Below are positions 63,600-64,000 of a stretch of DNA of 64,000 bases, piece by piece. The notes under the pieces were generated by a model. It saw nothing but the letters and a program-made list of their open reading frames with translations. It made no database searches and was not told the origin of the DNA. The position numbers and the translations under genes are program-made. This DNA is from Nitrospira sp. (GTDB lineage Bacteria > Nitrospirota > Nitrospiria > Nitrospirales > Nitrospiraceae). Each line of letters begins with the position of its first letter. The first letter of the stretch is position 1. Where the stretch lies: positions 1 to 64,000 of the forward strand of contig JANDJE010000001.1 of NCBI GenBank assembly GCA_024331095.1. Direction: 5' to 3'.

Positions 63600-64000
63600 A
63601 ACAACACCTCCCGACGAAAGACCGCCTGGGCCGCCAGCAGTTTTCGAAACGGCCTTCGCACGACGCCCCAGTTGTAGTGTCCCCCCAAGCCGAACGGTCC
63701 CCCATACACACCCACCGTCCCCGGCGGCGCCAGCGGCGCCTGACCGGGCGGAAGCCCGTTGAGTTCGACGACCGATTCGTCATCGGCGACGATCGGCGAG
63801 ATCCCTCCTTGAAACCCCACCAACATCGCCGCCTGAAACGGGTAGTTAATGCGGATCGCCACCAAGCCCCGCTCCGGACCGGTCGAGGCGACACTGAACG
63901 GGCCGGTCGTCGGATCGGCCGGATCGGGCCTGATCTCCTCGAGCGGCGCGATCCACTCGATCGTTTCTCTCCCTTCGTCATCGCGCGAGACCACGCGGGG
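63596..64000 (-). CDS. TadE-like protein, 5' end cut by window
   Basis: Partial gene open to the right edge; only about 134 C-terminal codons are visible. The frame continues through the GTG at 63994 (PRVVSRDDEG), so that GTG is probably internal. The segment AIRINYPFQAAMLVGFQGGISPIVADDESVVELNGLPPGQAPLAPPGTVGVYGGPFGLGG resembles the Y-x-F...P strand of TadE/TadG proteins, and position just before cpaB agrees. It ends RKLLAAQAVFRREVLL. The identity is tentative without the N-terminus. Confidence 0.5.
   Translation of the reverse strand, partial: PRVVSRDDEGRETIEWIAPLEEIRPDPADPTTGPFSVASTGPERGLVAIRINYPFQAAMLVGFQGGISPIVADDESVVELNGLPPGQAPLAPPGTVGVYGGPFGLGGHYNWGVVRRPFRKLLAAQAVFRREVLL

Overview
This is about 64 kb of GC-rich bacterial chromosome with no rRNA, tRNA, CRISPR or insertion-sequence signature that I could see. 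The gene set is a XrtA-type exosortase/exopolysaccharide locus, an indirect Asn/Gln-tRNA amidation system (gatCAB), a Tad pilus locus, glycogen synthase and a TonB receptor. This best fits a member of the Nitrospirota, probably a Nitrospira-like organism. The assignment rests on overall gene content, not on a marker gene.

Region 1 (1-24.4 kb, all on the minus strand) is an envelope polysaccharide locus of the exosortase A type. Read in transcription order it holds: a PilZ protein, two Wza-like export lipoproteins, an outer-membrane beta-barrel protein, a fused Wzz/tyrosine kinase, an initiating sugar transferase, an XrtA-associated polysaccharide deacetylase, and an RfaH-like NusG paralogue. 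After a 271-bp leader come an AsnB-type amidotransferase, an acyl carrier protein, a double adenylation-domain ligase, a NadE-like enzyme, exosortase, an SGNH-like protein, an XrtA FemAB protein, a DegT aminotransferase, two more FemAB/GNAT-like proteins flanking a GT2 glycosyltransferase, a VanZ-TPR protein and a UDP-glucuronate decarboxylase that runs off the left edge. The leader contains the 9-mer GGCGGTAGC, identical to the ops core of E. coli RfaH operons, immediately preceded by a small hairpin. The next gene (asnB) has no visible Shine-Dalgarno sequence. This looks like a self-contained RfaH/ops control circuit and is the most interesting signal in the window.

Region 2 (24.4-26.1 kb) is a divergent control region. 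It carries a LuxR-type regulator and a small lipoprotein gene on the plus strand, with a perfect 16-bp AT-rich inverted repeat between them.

Region 3 (26.1-42.2 kb, minus strand) is housekeeping: glgA, a lipoprotein, a DUF971 protein, recO, mgtE, era, ftsB, eno, gatB, YtxH and DUF948 proteins, gatA, panD, gatC, glmS, glmU and a DUF502 membrane protein. GlmS and GlmU make the UDP-GlcNAc that envelope polysaccharides use.

Region 4 (42.4-47 kb, plus strand) is tmk, holB, metG and a coupled secreted protein. Region 5 (47-54.7 kb) mixes a CDF metal exporter, GlpQ, a CobW-family GTPase, a PAP2 phosphatase, a TonB-like protein, a TonB-dependent receptor and a small His-containing exported protein; several of these are metal-related. 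A DAHP synthase follows. Region 6 (55.9-64 kb, minus strand) is a Tad pilus operon (TadE-like, CpaB/RcpC, TadG-like, TadZ, TadA, TadB, TadC, TadD) that ends at a strong intrinsic terminator and runs off the right edge. No secretin or Flp pilin is present in the visible part.
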